From positions 62,001 through 126,000 of the forward strand of contig CAMVDX010000004.1 of NCBI GenBank assembly GCA_947166355.1: a DNA stretch of 64,000 nt, read 5' to 3'. Shown one piece after another: positions 51,075 through 60,255 of this stretch. This DNA is from an uncultured Treponema sp. Lineage in GTDB: Bacteria > Spirochaetota > Spirochaetia > Treponematales > Treponemataceae. The position numbers and the translations under genes were made by a program. The first letter of the stretch is position 1. Every line of letters begins with the position of its first letter. The notes under the pieces are model-generated. The model saw only the letters and a list, made by a program, of their open reading frames with translations. It was not told the DNA's origin and did not search any database.

Positions 51075-52283
51075 ATGAATATCAATAAAAACTTTTTAGA
51101 CCTGGAAGCAAGCTACCTTTTTTCGACGGTAAATAAAAAGACTCGCGAATATGCAGCGGCTCATCCACAGGCAGATATCATTAAACTTTCAATTGGTGAT
51201 GTAACAAAACCTCTTTGTCCTGCTGTAATCGAAGCAATGCATAAGGCTGTAGATGAAATGGCTGATGAGAAAACCTTCCGTGGCTATCCACCTGAACAGG
51301 GATATGATTTTGTACGAGAAAAGATTCTCGAATGGGATTATAAAAAACGCGGAATAGATCTTAAACTTGATGAGATTTTTCTTTCAGATGGTGCTAAATC
51401 TGACTGTGGAAACATAGGAGATATTTTTTCAACTGATAATACTGTGGCAATCTGTGATCCTGTTTATCCGGTATATGTAGATACAAATATAATGAATGGC
51501 CGAAAAAATAAAATTATCATTTTACCATGCAGTGCTGAAACAGATTTTTTGCCAGAAGTCCCTGTGGCAGGAGATACAGTTCCAGATATCATCTATTTGT
51601 GTTTTCCTAATAATCCGACAGGTACTGTTGCTTCAAGGGATTATCTTAAACGATGGGTAGATTATGCAAATGCAAATCACAGTCTTATTCTTTTTGATTC
51701 AGCTTACGAAGCATTTATAACTGATGATAAATATCCGAAATCAATTTATGAAATTGAGGGAGCAAAATCTTGTGCTATTGAACTTCGTTCCTTCTCTAAA
51801 ACAGCAGGCTTTACTGGTTTACGCTGTGGTTATACTGTAGTTCCACATGATTTAGTTTTTGATGGAACAGAGTTAAATTCATTATGGTTCCGCAGGCAGT
51901 CTACGAAATTTAACGGAGTTTCGTATATTACACAAAGGGCAGCTGAAGCAGTTTACTCAGAGGCTGGTCAGAAACAAATCCTTGAAAATCTTTCGTTTTA
52001 TCGTGAAAATGCAAAAATAATTTTTGAAGGTGTCACTTCTGCAGGATTCAAGGCCTTCGGAGGTCTGTATTCACCTTATGTATGGCTTAAAATTCCAAAT
52101 GGATTTACAAGCTGGAGTTTTTTTGATGAACTGCTTGAAAAATGTAATGTTGTAGGAACTCCGGGAAGTGGTTTTGGCAATATGGGTGAAGGTTACCTTC
52201 GATTAACAGGGTTTGGAAGCCGTGAAAAAACGATTGAAGCTGTAGAAAGAATTAAACAATATAGTGTTAGCTTAATTAAATGA
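51075..52283 (+). CDS. dapL: LL-diaminopimelate aminotransferase
   Basis: 402 residues, the family length. [41 protein letters not shown] and the PLP-lysine motif [18 protein letters not shown] are characteristic of DapL. It makes LL-diaminopimelate directly from tetrahydrodipicolinate with glutamate, bypassing the succinylated or acetylated route; this pathway is known from spirochaetes, chlamydiae and plants. TGGAGGAAAC precedes the ATG. Operon partner of dapF. Confidence 0.95.
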   Translation: MNINKNFLDLEASYLFSTVNKKTREYAAAHPQADIIKLSIGDVTKPLCPAVIEAMHKAVDEMADEKTFRGYPPEQGYDFVREKILEWDYKKRGIDLKLDEIFLSDGAKSDCGNIGDIFSTDNTVAICDPVYPVYVDTNIMNGRKNKIIILPCSAETDFLPEVPVAGDTVPDIIYLCFPNNPTGTVASRDYLKRWVDYANANHSLILFDSAYEAFITDDKYPKSIYEIEGAKSCAIELRSFSKTAGFTGLRCGYTVVPHDLVFDGTELNSLWFRRQSTKFNGVSYITQRAAEAVYSEAGQKQILENLSFYRENAKIIFEGVTSAGFKAFGGLYSPYVWLKIPNGFTSWSFFDELLEKCNVVGTPGSGFGNMGEGYLRLTGFGSREKTIEAVERIKQYSVSLIK

Positions 52284-52295
52284 TTCGAATTGATT

Positions 52296-52425
52296 TAATG
52301 GATTGCTTCGCCTTCGGCTCGCAATGACATACTACTATTCCGAGTTATTGCGAGGAGCGAAGCGATGTGGCAATCTACAATGTCATTGCGAGGAGCAAAG
52401 CGACGTGGCAATCTGTAATATTTTT
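52296..52425. repeat. dispersed repeats of the ATTGCGAGGAGCGAAGCGA family
   Basis: Three units in alternate orientation (GGATTGCTTCG...CTCGCAATGAC; TTGCGAGGAGCGAAGCGATG; TTGCGAGGAGCAAAGCGACG) with GTGGCAATCT tails. Also present near 21350. It forms large hairpins and probably ends dapL transcription. Confidence 0.85.
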
Positions 52426-52460
52426 CAATTTCAAATCTAAAAAAAATTATCAAATTCTTA

Positions 52461-52489
52461 TTGACATTTTTTTTTAAGAATTGTATAAG
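52461..52489 (+). promoter_or_regulatory. sigma-70 promoter of glnN
   Basis: TTGACA at 52461-52466, 17-base T-rich spacer, TATAAG at 52484-52489. RNA would start near 52496, just before the first hairpin. Confidence 0.8.
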
Positions 52490-52501
52490 TAAAATAACAA
52501 A

Positions 52502-52515
52502 CGACAATGAGGTCG
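52502..52515 (+). promoter_or_regulatory. ANTAR-type antiterminator hairpin 1, glnN leader
   Basis: CGAC-AATGAG-GTCG. Hexaloop with A1 and G4; the 3' arm is shared with terminator 1. Confidence 0.7.
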
Positions 52516-52543
52516 CAGAAATGGTATTTCTGCGACCTTTTTT
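52510..52543 (+). terminator. leader terminator 1 of glnN
   Basis: AGGTCGCAGAAAT (52510-52522) pairs perfectly with ATTTCTGCGACCT (52526-52538) with a 3-base loop, then a T run. Confidence 0.9.
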
Positions 52544-52592
52544 GTTTTTAAAATTTCCGACTGCCGTTGGCATGTTCGGAGAAACTAACAAT

Positions 52593-52606
52593 CGGCAAAG
52601 ACGCTG
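52593..52606 (+). promoter_or_regulatory. ANTAR-type antiterminator hairpin 2, glnN leader
   Basis: CGGC-AAAGAC-GCTG (one G-U pair). Hexaloop with A1 and G4; GCTG is shared with the second terminator stem. Together with hairpin 1 it makes a two-gate leader. Confidence 0.7.
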
Positions 52607-52651
52607 CGTTTTCATTTTGATGTACACAGAATGAAAGTGCAGCGTTTTTTT
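52601..52651 (+). terminator. leader terminator 2 of glnN
   Basis: ACGCTGC (52601-52607) pairs with GCAGCGT (52639-52645), with inner TTTTCATT/AATGAAA, then seven T. It ends only 17 bases before the glnN start codon. Confidence 0.88.
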
Positions 52652-52667
52652 ATATAGGAGAATAATA

Positions 52668-54773
52668 ATGGACGAAGTAACACCAATTTTTGGCGAAAAC
52701 GTTTTTAATGAAACAGTTATGAAGGCTCGGCTGCCAAAAGAAACATATAAGCAGCTGATGAAGACTATTGAAGGCGGAGAAAAGCTGGATGCATCTGTAG
52801 CAACAGTTGTTGCAAATGCAATGAAAGACTGGGCAGTAGAGAAGGGGGCAACTCATTACACTCACTGGTTCCAGCCTTTGACTGGTATTACTGCTGAAAA
52901 ACACGACAGCTTTATTACACCAGTTGACGGTGGAAAAGTTATCATGGAGTTTAGCGGTAAGGAGCTTGTTCAGGGTGAGCCAGATGCATCAAGTTTCCCA
53001 AGTGGAGGAATTCGTGCTACCTTTGAAGCCCGCGGTTACACTGCCTGGGATCCGACTTCTTATGCTTTTATTAAGGACGGAACTCTTTGTATTCCAACTG
53101 CCTTCTGTTCTTACACAGGTGAGGCACTTGATAAAAAAACTCCGCTCCTTCGTTCTATGCAGGCAATCAGTAAGCAGGCTGTTCGCGTTTTGAAAATGTT
53201 TGAAGGAAACGAAGCAGTAACTTCTGTAAAAACAACTGTAGGTCCTGAGCAGGAATACTTCCTTGTTGATAAGAGCGTTTATGACAAGCGTGAAGATTTG
53301 ATTTATACAGGCCGAACTTTGTTTGGAGCTAAAGCACCAAAAGGTCAGGAACTTGAAGATCACTATTTTGGTATGATTAAACCTCGCGTTCAAGAGTTCA
53401 TGAAGGATTTGAACCGCGAACTCTGGAAGCTTGGTATTCTTGCTAAAACTGAACATAACGAGGTTGCGCCTGCTCAGCACGAGCTTGCTCCAATCTTCTC
53501 TACAACTAACATGGCCTGTGACCACAACCAGCTTACAATGGAAATGATGCGCAAGGTTGCAGCCCGTCATGGTATGGTTTGTCTTTTGCACGAAAAACCA
53601 TTTGCCGGTGTAAACGGAAGTGGTAAACATAATAACTGGTCAATCAGTACTAACACCGGAAAGAACCTGCTTGACCCTGGTGCCACACCTGATCAGAATG
53701 CGCAGTTCCTCCTCTTCCTCTGCGCAATCATCAAGGCTGTGGACGAGTACCAGGATCTGCTGCGTATTTCTGTTGCTTCTGCTGGTAACGACCACCGTCT
53801 TGGAGCTAACGAGGCGCCTCCAGCAATCATCTCTATCTTCTTAGGTGATGAGCTTTCTGCAATTCTCGACTCAATCGAAAAGGGCGTTCCATACGGAAAG
53901 CATGAAAAAGAAAAAATGCAGATTGGTGTTACTGTTTTGCCAGACTTCAACAAGGATACAACAGACCGTAACAGAACCTCTCCATTTGCTTTCACAGGAA
54001 ACAAATTTGAGTTCCGTATGCTTGGTTCAAATGAATCGATTGCATGTGCTAACGTATTCCTGAACACTGTTGTAGCTGAAGAGCTCAGCCAGTTTGCAGA
54101 CATCCTCGAAAAATCAAGCAACTTCAAGAGCGACCTCCACGACTTGATTCTTAAGACAATCAAAGAGCACAAGAGAATCATCTTCAACGGAAACGGCTAT
54201 GATGATTCCTGGGTAAAAGAAGCTGAAAAGCGTGGCCTTAACAATCTTAAGTCTACACCAGAAGCTCTTCCACATATTCTCGATGAAAAGAATGTCAAAG
54301 TTTTCGAGAAGTTTGGAGTTTATAGTAAGGTTGAACTAACAAGCCGCTTTGAGATTCACAATGAAAACTACTCAAAAATTATAAACATTGAAGCTGAAAC
54401 TATGCTTGAGATGGCAAAGAAAGATATTCTTCCGGCTGCAAGTAAATATGCAAACAAGTTAGCTGAAACTATCGGTCTTAAAAAATCTGTTTGCAGTGAA
54501 TGTGATGCATCTTATGAAAACGACATGCTTAAAAAAGTAAGCTGCCTTACAAGCTGCATTTACAGCAAAACCGAAAAGCTTGAACAGGAAGTTACTGAAG
54601 CAAAGAAAACTACAGATAATGGAGATTCAAGTAAAACAGCATTCTTCTACCGAGAGCATGTATTTACTGCAATGAACGAACTTCGTGCTGCAGTGGATGA
54701 ACTTGAAACAATTACTCCAAAAGAGCTTTGGCCATTCCCAAGCTACGGTGATCTCTTGTTTAGCGTAAGATAG
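52668..54773 (+). CDS. glnN: glutamine synthetase type III
   Basis: 701 residues, the length of GSIII. Conserved stretches: [64 protein letters not shown] and [17 protein letters not shown]. It is a dodecameric ammonia-assimilating enzyme unrelated in control to type I, often used under nitrogen limitation. AGGAG precedes the ATG. Two terminators, each with its own ANTAR-type hairpin, precede it, the tightest gate in this window. Confidence 0.95.
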   Translation: MDEVTPIFGENVFNETVMKARLPKETYKQLMKTIEGGEKLDASVATVVANAMKDWAVEKGATHYTHWFQPLTGITAEKHDSFITPVDGGKVIMEFSGKELVQGEPDASSFPSGGIRATFEARGYTAWDPTSYAFIKDGTLCIPTAFCSYTGEALDKKTPLLRSMQAISKQAVRVLKMFEGNEAVTSVKTTVGPEQEYFLVDKSVYDKREDLIYTGRTLFGAKAPKGQELEDHYFGMIKPRVQEFMKDLNRELWKLGILAKTEHNEVAPAQHELAPIFSTTNMACDHNQLTMEMMRKVAARHGMVCLLHEKPFAGVNGSGKHNNWSISTNTGKNLLDPGATPDQNAQFLLFLCAIIKAVDEYQDLLRISVASAGNDHRLGANEAPPAIISIFLGDELSAILDSIEKGVPYGKHEKEKMQIGVTVLPDFNKDTTDRNRTSPFAFTGNKFEFRMLGSNESIACANVFLNTVVAEELSQFADILEKSSNFKSDLHDLILKTIKEHKRIIFNGNGYDDSWVKEAEKRGLNNLKSTPEALPHILDEKNVKVFEKFGVYSKVELTSRFEIHNENYSKIINIEAETMLEMAKKDILPAASKYANKLAETIGLKKSVCSECDASYENDMLKKVSCLTSCIYSKTEKLEQEVTEAKKTTDNGDSSKTAFFYREHVFTAMNELRAAVDELETITPKELWPFPSYGDLLFSVR

Positions 54774-54778
54774 TCTGT

Positions 54779-54848
54779 AATCCTGAGCAAGGTAATCTGT
54801 CATCCTGAACAAGATGATTTGTCATCCTGAACTTGATTCAGGATCTAT
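54779..54848. repeat. tandem dispersed repeat, TGTCATCCTGAAC units
   Basis: Three imperfect units (AATCCTGAGCAAG, GTCATCCTGAACAAG, GTCATCCTGAACTTGATTCAGGAT) of the same palindrome family. It probably contributes to termination after glnN. Confidence 0.75.
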
Positions 54849-54884
54849 ATTGTAACGAAGAGAGTTTATTTAATTTGTGATTAT

Positions 54885-54941
54885 ACGGCGATGATGTCGG
54901 GCATTTGTGCACAATGTCTGATATCATCGCCGTTTTTTTTA
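54885..54941 (+). terminator. leader terminator of the amtB-PII gene
   Basis: ACGGCGATGAT (54885-54895) pairs with ATCATCGCCGT (54923-54933), with inner GCATT/AATGT pairing, then eight T. A competing hairpin CGGC-GATGAT-GTCG (54886-54899) has a hexaloop with G4 but G instead of A at position 1. I could not assign a convincing promoter upstream. Confidence 0.8.
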
Positions 54942-54974
54942 TTCATAAAACGAACTTACACAGGAGGTATACTT

Positions 54975-56663
54975 ATGAGTGAAGTTTGGAGCGTATGGTT
55001 CCTTATTGGTGCTGCACTTGTATTCTTTATGCAGTGCGGTTTTGCAATGGTTGAAACTGGTTTTACAAGAGCAAAGAATGCGGGAAACATCATTATGAAA
55101 AACCTGATGGATTTCTGTATCGGAACTCCAATGTTTATGTTGCTCGGATTCGGTTTGATGATGAGCGAAAATTATTTCTTTGGCTTGATAGGTAAGCCAA
55201 ACATGCAGTTATTTACAAACTTTGCAGAAGGAGACTGGTCTGCATTTGTATTCAACCTGGTTTTCTGTGCAACTGCTGCAACAATCGTTTCTGGTTCAAT
55301 GGCAGAAAGAACAAAGTTCTCTGCTTACTGTATTTACTCAGCTGTAATCAGTGCTGTAGTTTATCCAATTGAAGCAGGCTGGGTTTGGAACTCACAGGGC
55401 TGGCTCGTTCAGCTTGGATTTGTAGACTTTGCTGGTGGTGCTGCTATTCACTCAGTTGGTGGAACTGCCGCTCTCATTGGTGCAATTTTCCTTGGTCCAC
55501 GTATCGGAAAGTATGATTATGACAAGGATGGAAAGGTAACAAAGGTTCATGCTATTCCCGGTCACTCTTTGACACTTGGTGCACTCGGAACATTCATTCT
55601 GTGGTTCGGATGGTACGGATTTAACGGTGCTGCATGTACACAGCTTCTCGGAGTAGGCGGTCTTGCTGCAGTATTCACAACAACAACAATTGCTCCGGCA
55701 GTTGCAGCAGTTACAACAATGCTCTTTACATGGATTAAGAACGGTAAGCCTGATGTTTCCATGACACTCAACGCTTCGCTTGCAGGTCTTGTTGCAATTA
55801 CACCGACTTGTGCTACAGTTGATGCACTCGGAGCATCTATCATTGGTATTGTTTCAGGTATCATCGTAGTTGTTGTAGTAGAATTACTTGACCTTAAGCT
55901 CCATATTGATGACCCGGTTGGTGCCGTAGCAGTTCACCTTGCAAACGGTATCTGGGGTACATTAAGTGACGGTTTGTTCAATGTTGAAAGCGGTGTATTC
56001 TACGGTGGAGGATTCAAGCACCTTGGTGTTCAGTGTCTTGGAGAGTTCACAATTGTTGCATGGACAACAGTCTGTATGATTCTTACCTTTACATTGATTA
56101 AGAAGCTCCACGGTCTTAGAGCAAGCCGCGAAGAAGAAATTGTCGGACTTGATAAGCTCGAACACGGAATCGATTCAAGCTACGCAGGCTTTATCATGGC
56201 ACCACAGGTAATGACAGAAGGAGAAGCTGGACTAGGTGCATCATCTGCTATAAGTGGTTCTGTTTCAATTGAAAAGTCAGTACCAGTTGCAAAGGCAACT
56301 TCCCGCCCTGATGCTAAGTTCCACATGGTTACAATCATTACACGCCAGAGCAAGTTTGAAGATCTCAAGGCTGCCATGAACGACATCAACGTAACAGGTA
56401 TGACAGTTACAAACGTACTTGGTTGCGGCCAGCAGCATGGAAACGTTCAGAAGTATCGTGGTGTTGAAATGGATATGACTCTTCTGCCAAAGATTAAGGT
56501 TGATATCGTAGTCAGCGAAGTTCCGGTAGACCTTGTTGTAACAGCCGCTAAGGAAGTTCTTTACACAGGCCACATCGGTGATGGAAAGATTTTCGTATAC
56601 GATGTTGAAAATGTTGTAAAGGTTCGTACCGGTGAAGAAGGGTACGAAGCACTTCAAGACTAA
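54975..56663 (+). CDS. amtB: ammonium transporter fused to a C-terminal PII signal domain
   Basis: About 562 residues. Residues ~1-405 are an Amt/AmtB channel: ~11 membrane segments, FVDFAGGAAIHSVGG (Asp and first pore His) and GAVAVHLANGIWGTL (second pore His). After a ~40-residue linker, residues ~450-555 are a GlnB/GlnK PII domain (HMVTIITRQSKFEDLKAAMNDI; TVTNVLGCGQQHG; KYRGVEMDMTLLPKIKVDIVV). PII normally plugs AmtB as a separate protein; here it is tethered. The uridylylation Tyr51 position of the T-loop is Met, so no uridylylation there. The frame opens at 54891, inside the terminator; ATG 54975 with AGGAGG is the true start. Confidence 0.93.
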   Translation: MSEVWSVWFLIGAALVFFMQCGFAMVETGFTRAKNAGNIIMKNLMDFCIGTPMFMLLGFGLMMSENYFFGLIGKPNMQLFTNFAEGDWSAFVFNLVFCATAATIVSGSMAERTKFSAYCIYSAVISAVVYPIEAGWVWNSQGWLVQLGFVDFAGGAAIHSVGGTAALIGAIFLGPRIGKYDYDKDGKVTKVHAIPGHSLTLGALGTFILWFGWYGFNGAACTQLLGVGGLAAVFTTTTIAPAVAAVTTMLFTWIKNGKPDVSMTLNASLAGLVAITPTCATVDALGASIIGIVSGIIVVVVVELLDLKLHIDDPVGAVAVHLANGIWGTLSDGLFNVESGVFYGGGFKHLGVQCLGEFTIVAWTTVCMILTFTLIKKLHGLRASREEEIVGLDKLEHGIDSSYAGFIMAPQVMTEGEAGLGASSAISGSVSIEKSVPVAKATSRPDAKFHMVTIITRQSKFEDLKAAMNDINVTGMTVTNVLGCGQQHGNVQKYRGVEMDMTLLPKIKVDIVVSEVPVDLVVTAAKEVLYTGHIGDGKIFVYDVENVVKVRTGEEGYEALQD

Positions 56664-56672
56664 GGGGGAGAT

Positions 56673-56705
56673 AATATTCTGTTCACCAAGTGTGAACAGA
56701 ATATT
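56673..56705. terminator. perfect inverted repeat after amtB
   Basis: AATATTCTGTTCAC-CAAGT-GTGAACAGAATATT, 14 bases per arm, 10 bases after the stop. No strong T run follows, but it lies between converging genes. Confidence 0.65.
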
Positions 56706-56763
56706 TCGGTAAGCAAAAATCCGACAGTCTTTTTTCGACGTATTAATCTTTTTACAGGATTAG

Positions 56764-56804
56764 TAAAAAGGAAGGAGCTATTTCGTGTTATATGCGATAG
56801 CTCC
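56764..56804 (-). terminator. intrinsic terminator of the chemotaxis operon
   Basis: On the minus strand GGAGCTAT (56804-56797) pairs with ATAGCTCC (56781-56774), then TTCCTTTTT. It overlaps the last codons of the cyclase gene. Confidence 0.7.
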
Positions 56805-58556
56805 ATCCCAATGCTCTGGAGGCCGCATTATAAATTCATCACAACGGCTTACCATAAGCATTGCAGCCTTGTCACCTTCACATTCATCCAGAGCTTTTTG
56901 AAAATATTCCTTTGCAAGATTCCAGACACCTTTTTGATAAAGAGCAAAAGCCTTGTCATAGTACTCCCTATAATGAGGTGTAAAATCTTCAAGCTTAGTG
57001 TCTACAGCATAAATAGGAACAGGATGCTCTTTACCTTTTACTTTGACATTATCGAGATGTCGATAAATAAACTGTTCTTCTTTTATATCATTTTTTACAG
57101 CTTCACTTACAAGAATCATTGTACCATAAGTTTTTGTCAGTCCTTCAATACGACTTGCAAGATTAACATTATCACCAATAACTGAGTAATCAGTTTTATC
57201 AGCAGAACCAATAGAACCGACAATTACATCACCATAGTGAATTCCAATTCCAATATTAAACTTCATTCCTTCAGGAAGTATTAAATCTTCAAGTTCGATT
57301 GTTTTTAACGTCTCACGCATTTCCTGTGCTGCTTTTACAGCTCTGCGACAGTTATCCTCATAGCTTACAGGAGCTCCAAAAAGTGCCATAATTGCATCAC
57401 CCATAAACTTATCTACAGTTCCGCCATGTCTTTTTATAATCGTACACATTGCTGTAAAATATCTGTTTAAAAAAGCAACTACAGTTTCAGGCTTGTTACA
57501 TTCACTGATATTTGTAAAGGAACGGATATCACAAAACATAATTGCAACATCACGTTTTTCACCTATATCAAATTTTGATTCTGTTTCGGCACCATCAACC
57601 AGCTTATCAATTATCTGTTCAGGAACAAAACGGCTGAAAGCTTTGCGGATGTTACGCTCAAATTTAAGCTTTCCTTTCATTTTAATTGTGCTTTCCATAA
57701 TCCGCGTAACTTCTTTTACAGCAAATGAAAATAAATCAATCTGCTTTGTTGTAAAAGCACCTTCACGCACAATATGCACAGTTCCTAAAAGAATACCCGA
57801 TTCATATTTTAATGGAAATGTCTGATAAGCAGATAGGGGCAAGTCTTCTTTATGATATTCTTCAAGCGGAATAGCAGCTTCCAGCTTCTGAGGAACAAGG
57901 TTTATCATATTCTGGTTTGGAAACAGATTTTCAAAATCAGACATACATACCTGCAAAAAATCATTTGTTTCTGATTCCGTAAAATTTTCGCCGCTGATAT
58001 AAAAGCTTTCAAGTCCATCTTCAGTTTTTAAGAACATCGCCGCTGCAGGCAGTTCGCCGAGTTCTGCAAGCAAACTCAGAAAATCAACAGCAATATCTTT
58101 CAGCGAATCAATTCGGTCAATCATCGAATAAATCTTTTCGAGAATTCCAGTTTTAATAATGTCATTTTTTTCAGGTCGTGAAAGAGTTCCTTCTTTTTTA
58201 TTTATAAGCTTTTCCAGATCATCAAGAATTGTATTCTGATTAAAGTTAAAGAATAAGTCAGCACCGCAGTTCACCTTAAATTCATCATAAAACAAAAAAT
58301 CACTGGTAGCAAAAATTCCAACCGAAATAGTTTTAAAGCGAGCAATACTTTTTATAAAACGAACAAGTTCAATACAAGAAGGATTCATATTACGTGCATT
58401 TATTAAAACCGCATCAGGAAGCAGGTTATACAATGCAACAAGAAACTTAATACCGTTTCTTTCAAACGAAAGCTCAAAATCAGATTCCCTGGTGAGTTCC
58501 CTGAAAATAGACTGGATTGTTACCGAAGGTTCAAGAACTATAATGCGTTTACTCAT
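56778..58556 (-). CDS. class III adenylate/guanylate cyclase with receiver-like and GAF-like input domains
   Basis: 592 residues. The N-terminal ~120 residues resemble a receiver fold but lack a clear phosphorylation site (DAVLINARNM). A GAF-like region spans ~140-290. The cyclase domain spans ~330-510: IMFCDIRSFTNISE (first Asp), VDKFMGDAIMALFGAP (second Asp) and VIGDNVNLASRIEGLTKTYG. A C-terminal TPR-like pair of helices follows (YYDKAFALYQKGVWNLAKEYFQKAL). It should make a cyclic nucleotide. Overlaps the CheA-like gene by 8 bases and ends the operon. Confidence 0.9.
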   Translation of the reverse strand: MSKRIIVLEPSVTIQSIFRELTRESDFELSFERNGIKFLVALYNLLPDAVLINARNMNPSCIELVRFIKSIARFKTISVGIFATSDFLFYDEFKVNCGADLFFNFNQNTILDDLEKLINKKEGTLSRPEKNDIIKTGILEKIYSMIDRIDSLKDIAVDFLSLLAELGELPAAAMFLKTEDGLESFYISGENFTESETNDFLQVCMSDFENLFPNQNMINLVPQKLEAAIPLEEYHKEDLPLSAYQTFPLKYESGILLGTVHIVREGAFTTKQIDLFSFAVKEVTRIMESTIKMKGKLKFERNIRKAFSRFVPEQIIDKLVDGAETESKFDIGEKRDVAIMFCDIRSFTNISECNKPETVVAFLNRYFTAMCTIIKRHGGTVDKFMGDAIMALFGAPVSYEDNCRRAVKAAQEMRETLKTIELEDLILPEGMKFNIGIGIHYGDVIVGSIGSADKTDYSVIGDNVNLASRIEGLTKTYGTMILVSEAVKNDIKEEQFIYRHLDNVKVKGKEHPVPIYAVDTKLEDFTPHYREYYDKAFALYQKGVWNLAKEYFQKALDECEGDKAAMLMVSRCDEFIMRPPEHWDGAIAYNTK

Positions 58557-60255
58557 TTAAAAGCTCCTTGATTTTCTGAATAAGATTATCTCGTTTAAAA
58601 TCTGCCTTTGAAATAAAAATATCAGCTTTAGAAAGTGGAGAATTTGACAATGCGATTACAGGAACTTTTTCATAATTCTCTAAGCGTCTCACATTGTCTA
58701 AAAATAGTTCTCCATTCATTCTAGGCATTTTATCATCACAAATAATCAGGTCAAACTGATTACTTCTGATTTTTTCCATTGCATCAATTCCATCGAATGC
58801 TTCTTCAACATAAAATCCGTTACCCTCAAGTATTGTATGTTCAATAAGGCGGGTAGTTTCAGAATCATCAACGACTAAAGCATGATTAATATGCTTGCGG
58901 GTTGAAGCTTCAAATTTTTTAACATCATACCCACGCAGAGCACGGAACTTTTTTATAATCATAGGAAGATAAAGAATCGGAATCATATCATACTTTTCAT
59001 CAAAAGCAATACCTTTTAAAATCGGAAAGTTCTTAAAGCAATGAGGCATAGGCATTTTGATTACTGAAACAAATTTCTGCATTTCATCTACAATAATTCC
59101 AACCTTCTGAGACTGAAAGTTTACAAGAAGAATAGTATCCATTACAGGAATTTCTGAAACGGGAGTTCCGGGTAAAAGCGAAGAAAGAGAATAAACAGGA
59201 ATCTCTTCGCGGTTCTTTTCGTTTCCCATTTCATTTTCCTGAATGTAAACAACAAATTTCTGATTTTGTTTTTCAATATAATTTGCAGGACTTTCTGAAA
59301 TTACATCAATTACAAACTCTGAAGGAATAAGATATTTACGGTTATTAGCAAAAACAAAAAATCCATGAAAATCCTGATGTTTTGCAAGAAACGAATCTTC
59401 ATGAACAAAAGAGAGAATCTGTTCATGAGAGAGAAGAAGATTTGTCTGGAGATTCTGTGCATCTGCAGAAAGCTGCTTGTAGGTATCACGAATTAATTTT
59501 TTATTGTCTTCAAAAATTGCAGTTTTTAAGGTTTCTATCTGATTAATGATAATATAGGAACGTGCAATCATTTCCTGATGCTGATTAACGAGGTCAGATA
59601 TTTTTGAAGAATCAAGTGTTATTTTTTCGGGTACTTTTTCTTTGAGAGACTCTGACTCACGCTTTTCGTCTTCCAGTTTTTCTTTTTCAGTTTTCTGTGA
59701 CAGAAGAAGTGTTTTCTTAGGATTTTCAGAAAACAGGTTCTGAGCGTTGAAGATTTCGCCGGCTACAGCCTTATCAAGATATAAAAGGTAAGGGCGGATA
59801 TTAACTTCAAAAAGTTCACTCATTCGCCCCTGTTCAATCATGTCACACATTTCAGAAAGCTTGTCGGCCGTTTCATTAATTAAAACAAAGAGGTTATCTG
59901 AAAAAACGGTTTTGCCATCTATAATTGCCTTGTATAAATCTTCTGTGGCTTTATAAAGTCTGTATACCGGAGTAAAACCTAACAACAAAGAACTGTCACG
60001 GGTAATACTTAGAACGCGGAGAATTTCCTGAGTTATTTCGGGAGAGGTTTTAAGAGTTCTGGTAAGCCATCTTGTTTCGGCAAGATAATTCTTAATTACG
60101 TTTCCATTTTCAGAAGTTGTGGGAAGTTCATTAATTATGGCAATGATTTCCTGTTCCTGAATTTTTCCCTGAATCTGACGGTTTTGAGCCTGAGAGAATG
60201 CTTTACTTCTTATATCTGATTTTGAAACCTTTGATATTATCCCCAACTTACTCAT
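58549..60255 (-). CDS. CheA-like protein without kinase core (degenerate HPt-CheW-receiver)
   Basis: 568 residues. The N-terminal ~130 residues are helical like an HPt domain, but the His site is not seen (GFTPVYRLYKATEDLYKAI). A coiled middle (~180-290) contains no HATPase motifs. Residues ~295-440 are CheW-like (HGFFVFANNRKYLIPSEFVIDVI; VGIIVDEMQKFVSVIK). Residues ~450-565 form a receiver (HALVVDDSETTRLIEH; LIICDDKMPRMNG; Asp present). This resembles CheV extended with a dead HPt. It may couple receptors to a kinase encoded elsewhere. Coupled to cheR by an ATGA overlap. Confidence 0.85.
   Translation of the reverse strand: MSKLGIISKVSKSDIRSKAFSQAQNRQIQGKIQEQEIIAIINELPTTSENGNVIKNYLAETRWLTRTLKTSPEITQEILRVLSITRDSSLLLGFTPVYRLYKATEDLYKAIIDGKTVFSDNLFVLINETADKLSEMCDMIEQGRMSELFEVNIRPYLLYLDKAVAGEIFNAQNLFSENPKKTLLLSQKTEKEKLEDEKRESESLKEKVPEKITLDSSKISDLVNQHQEMIARSYIIINQIETLKTAIFEDNKKLIRDTYKQLSADAQNLQTNLLLSHEQILSFVHEDSFLAKHQDFHGFFVFANNRKYLIPSEFVIDVISESPANYIEKQNQKFVVYIQENEMGNEKNREEIPVYSLSSLLPGTPVSEIPVMDTILLVNFQSQKVGIIVDEMQKFVSVIKMPMPHCFKNFPILKGIAFDEKYDMIPILYLPMIIKKFRALRGYDVKKFEASTRKHINHALVVDDSETTRLIEHTILEGNGFYVEEAFDGIDAMEKIRSNQFDLIICDDKMPRMNGELFLDNVRRLENYEKVPVIALSNSPLSKADIFISKADFKRDNLIQKIKELLNE

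Noticed and set aside
54891-54974. Upstream start for amtB giving a 28-residue N-terminal extension
   Set aside because: That stretch is the leader terminator hairpin and T run; ATG 54975 has a strong AGGAGG and matches the normal Amt N-terminus.
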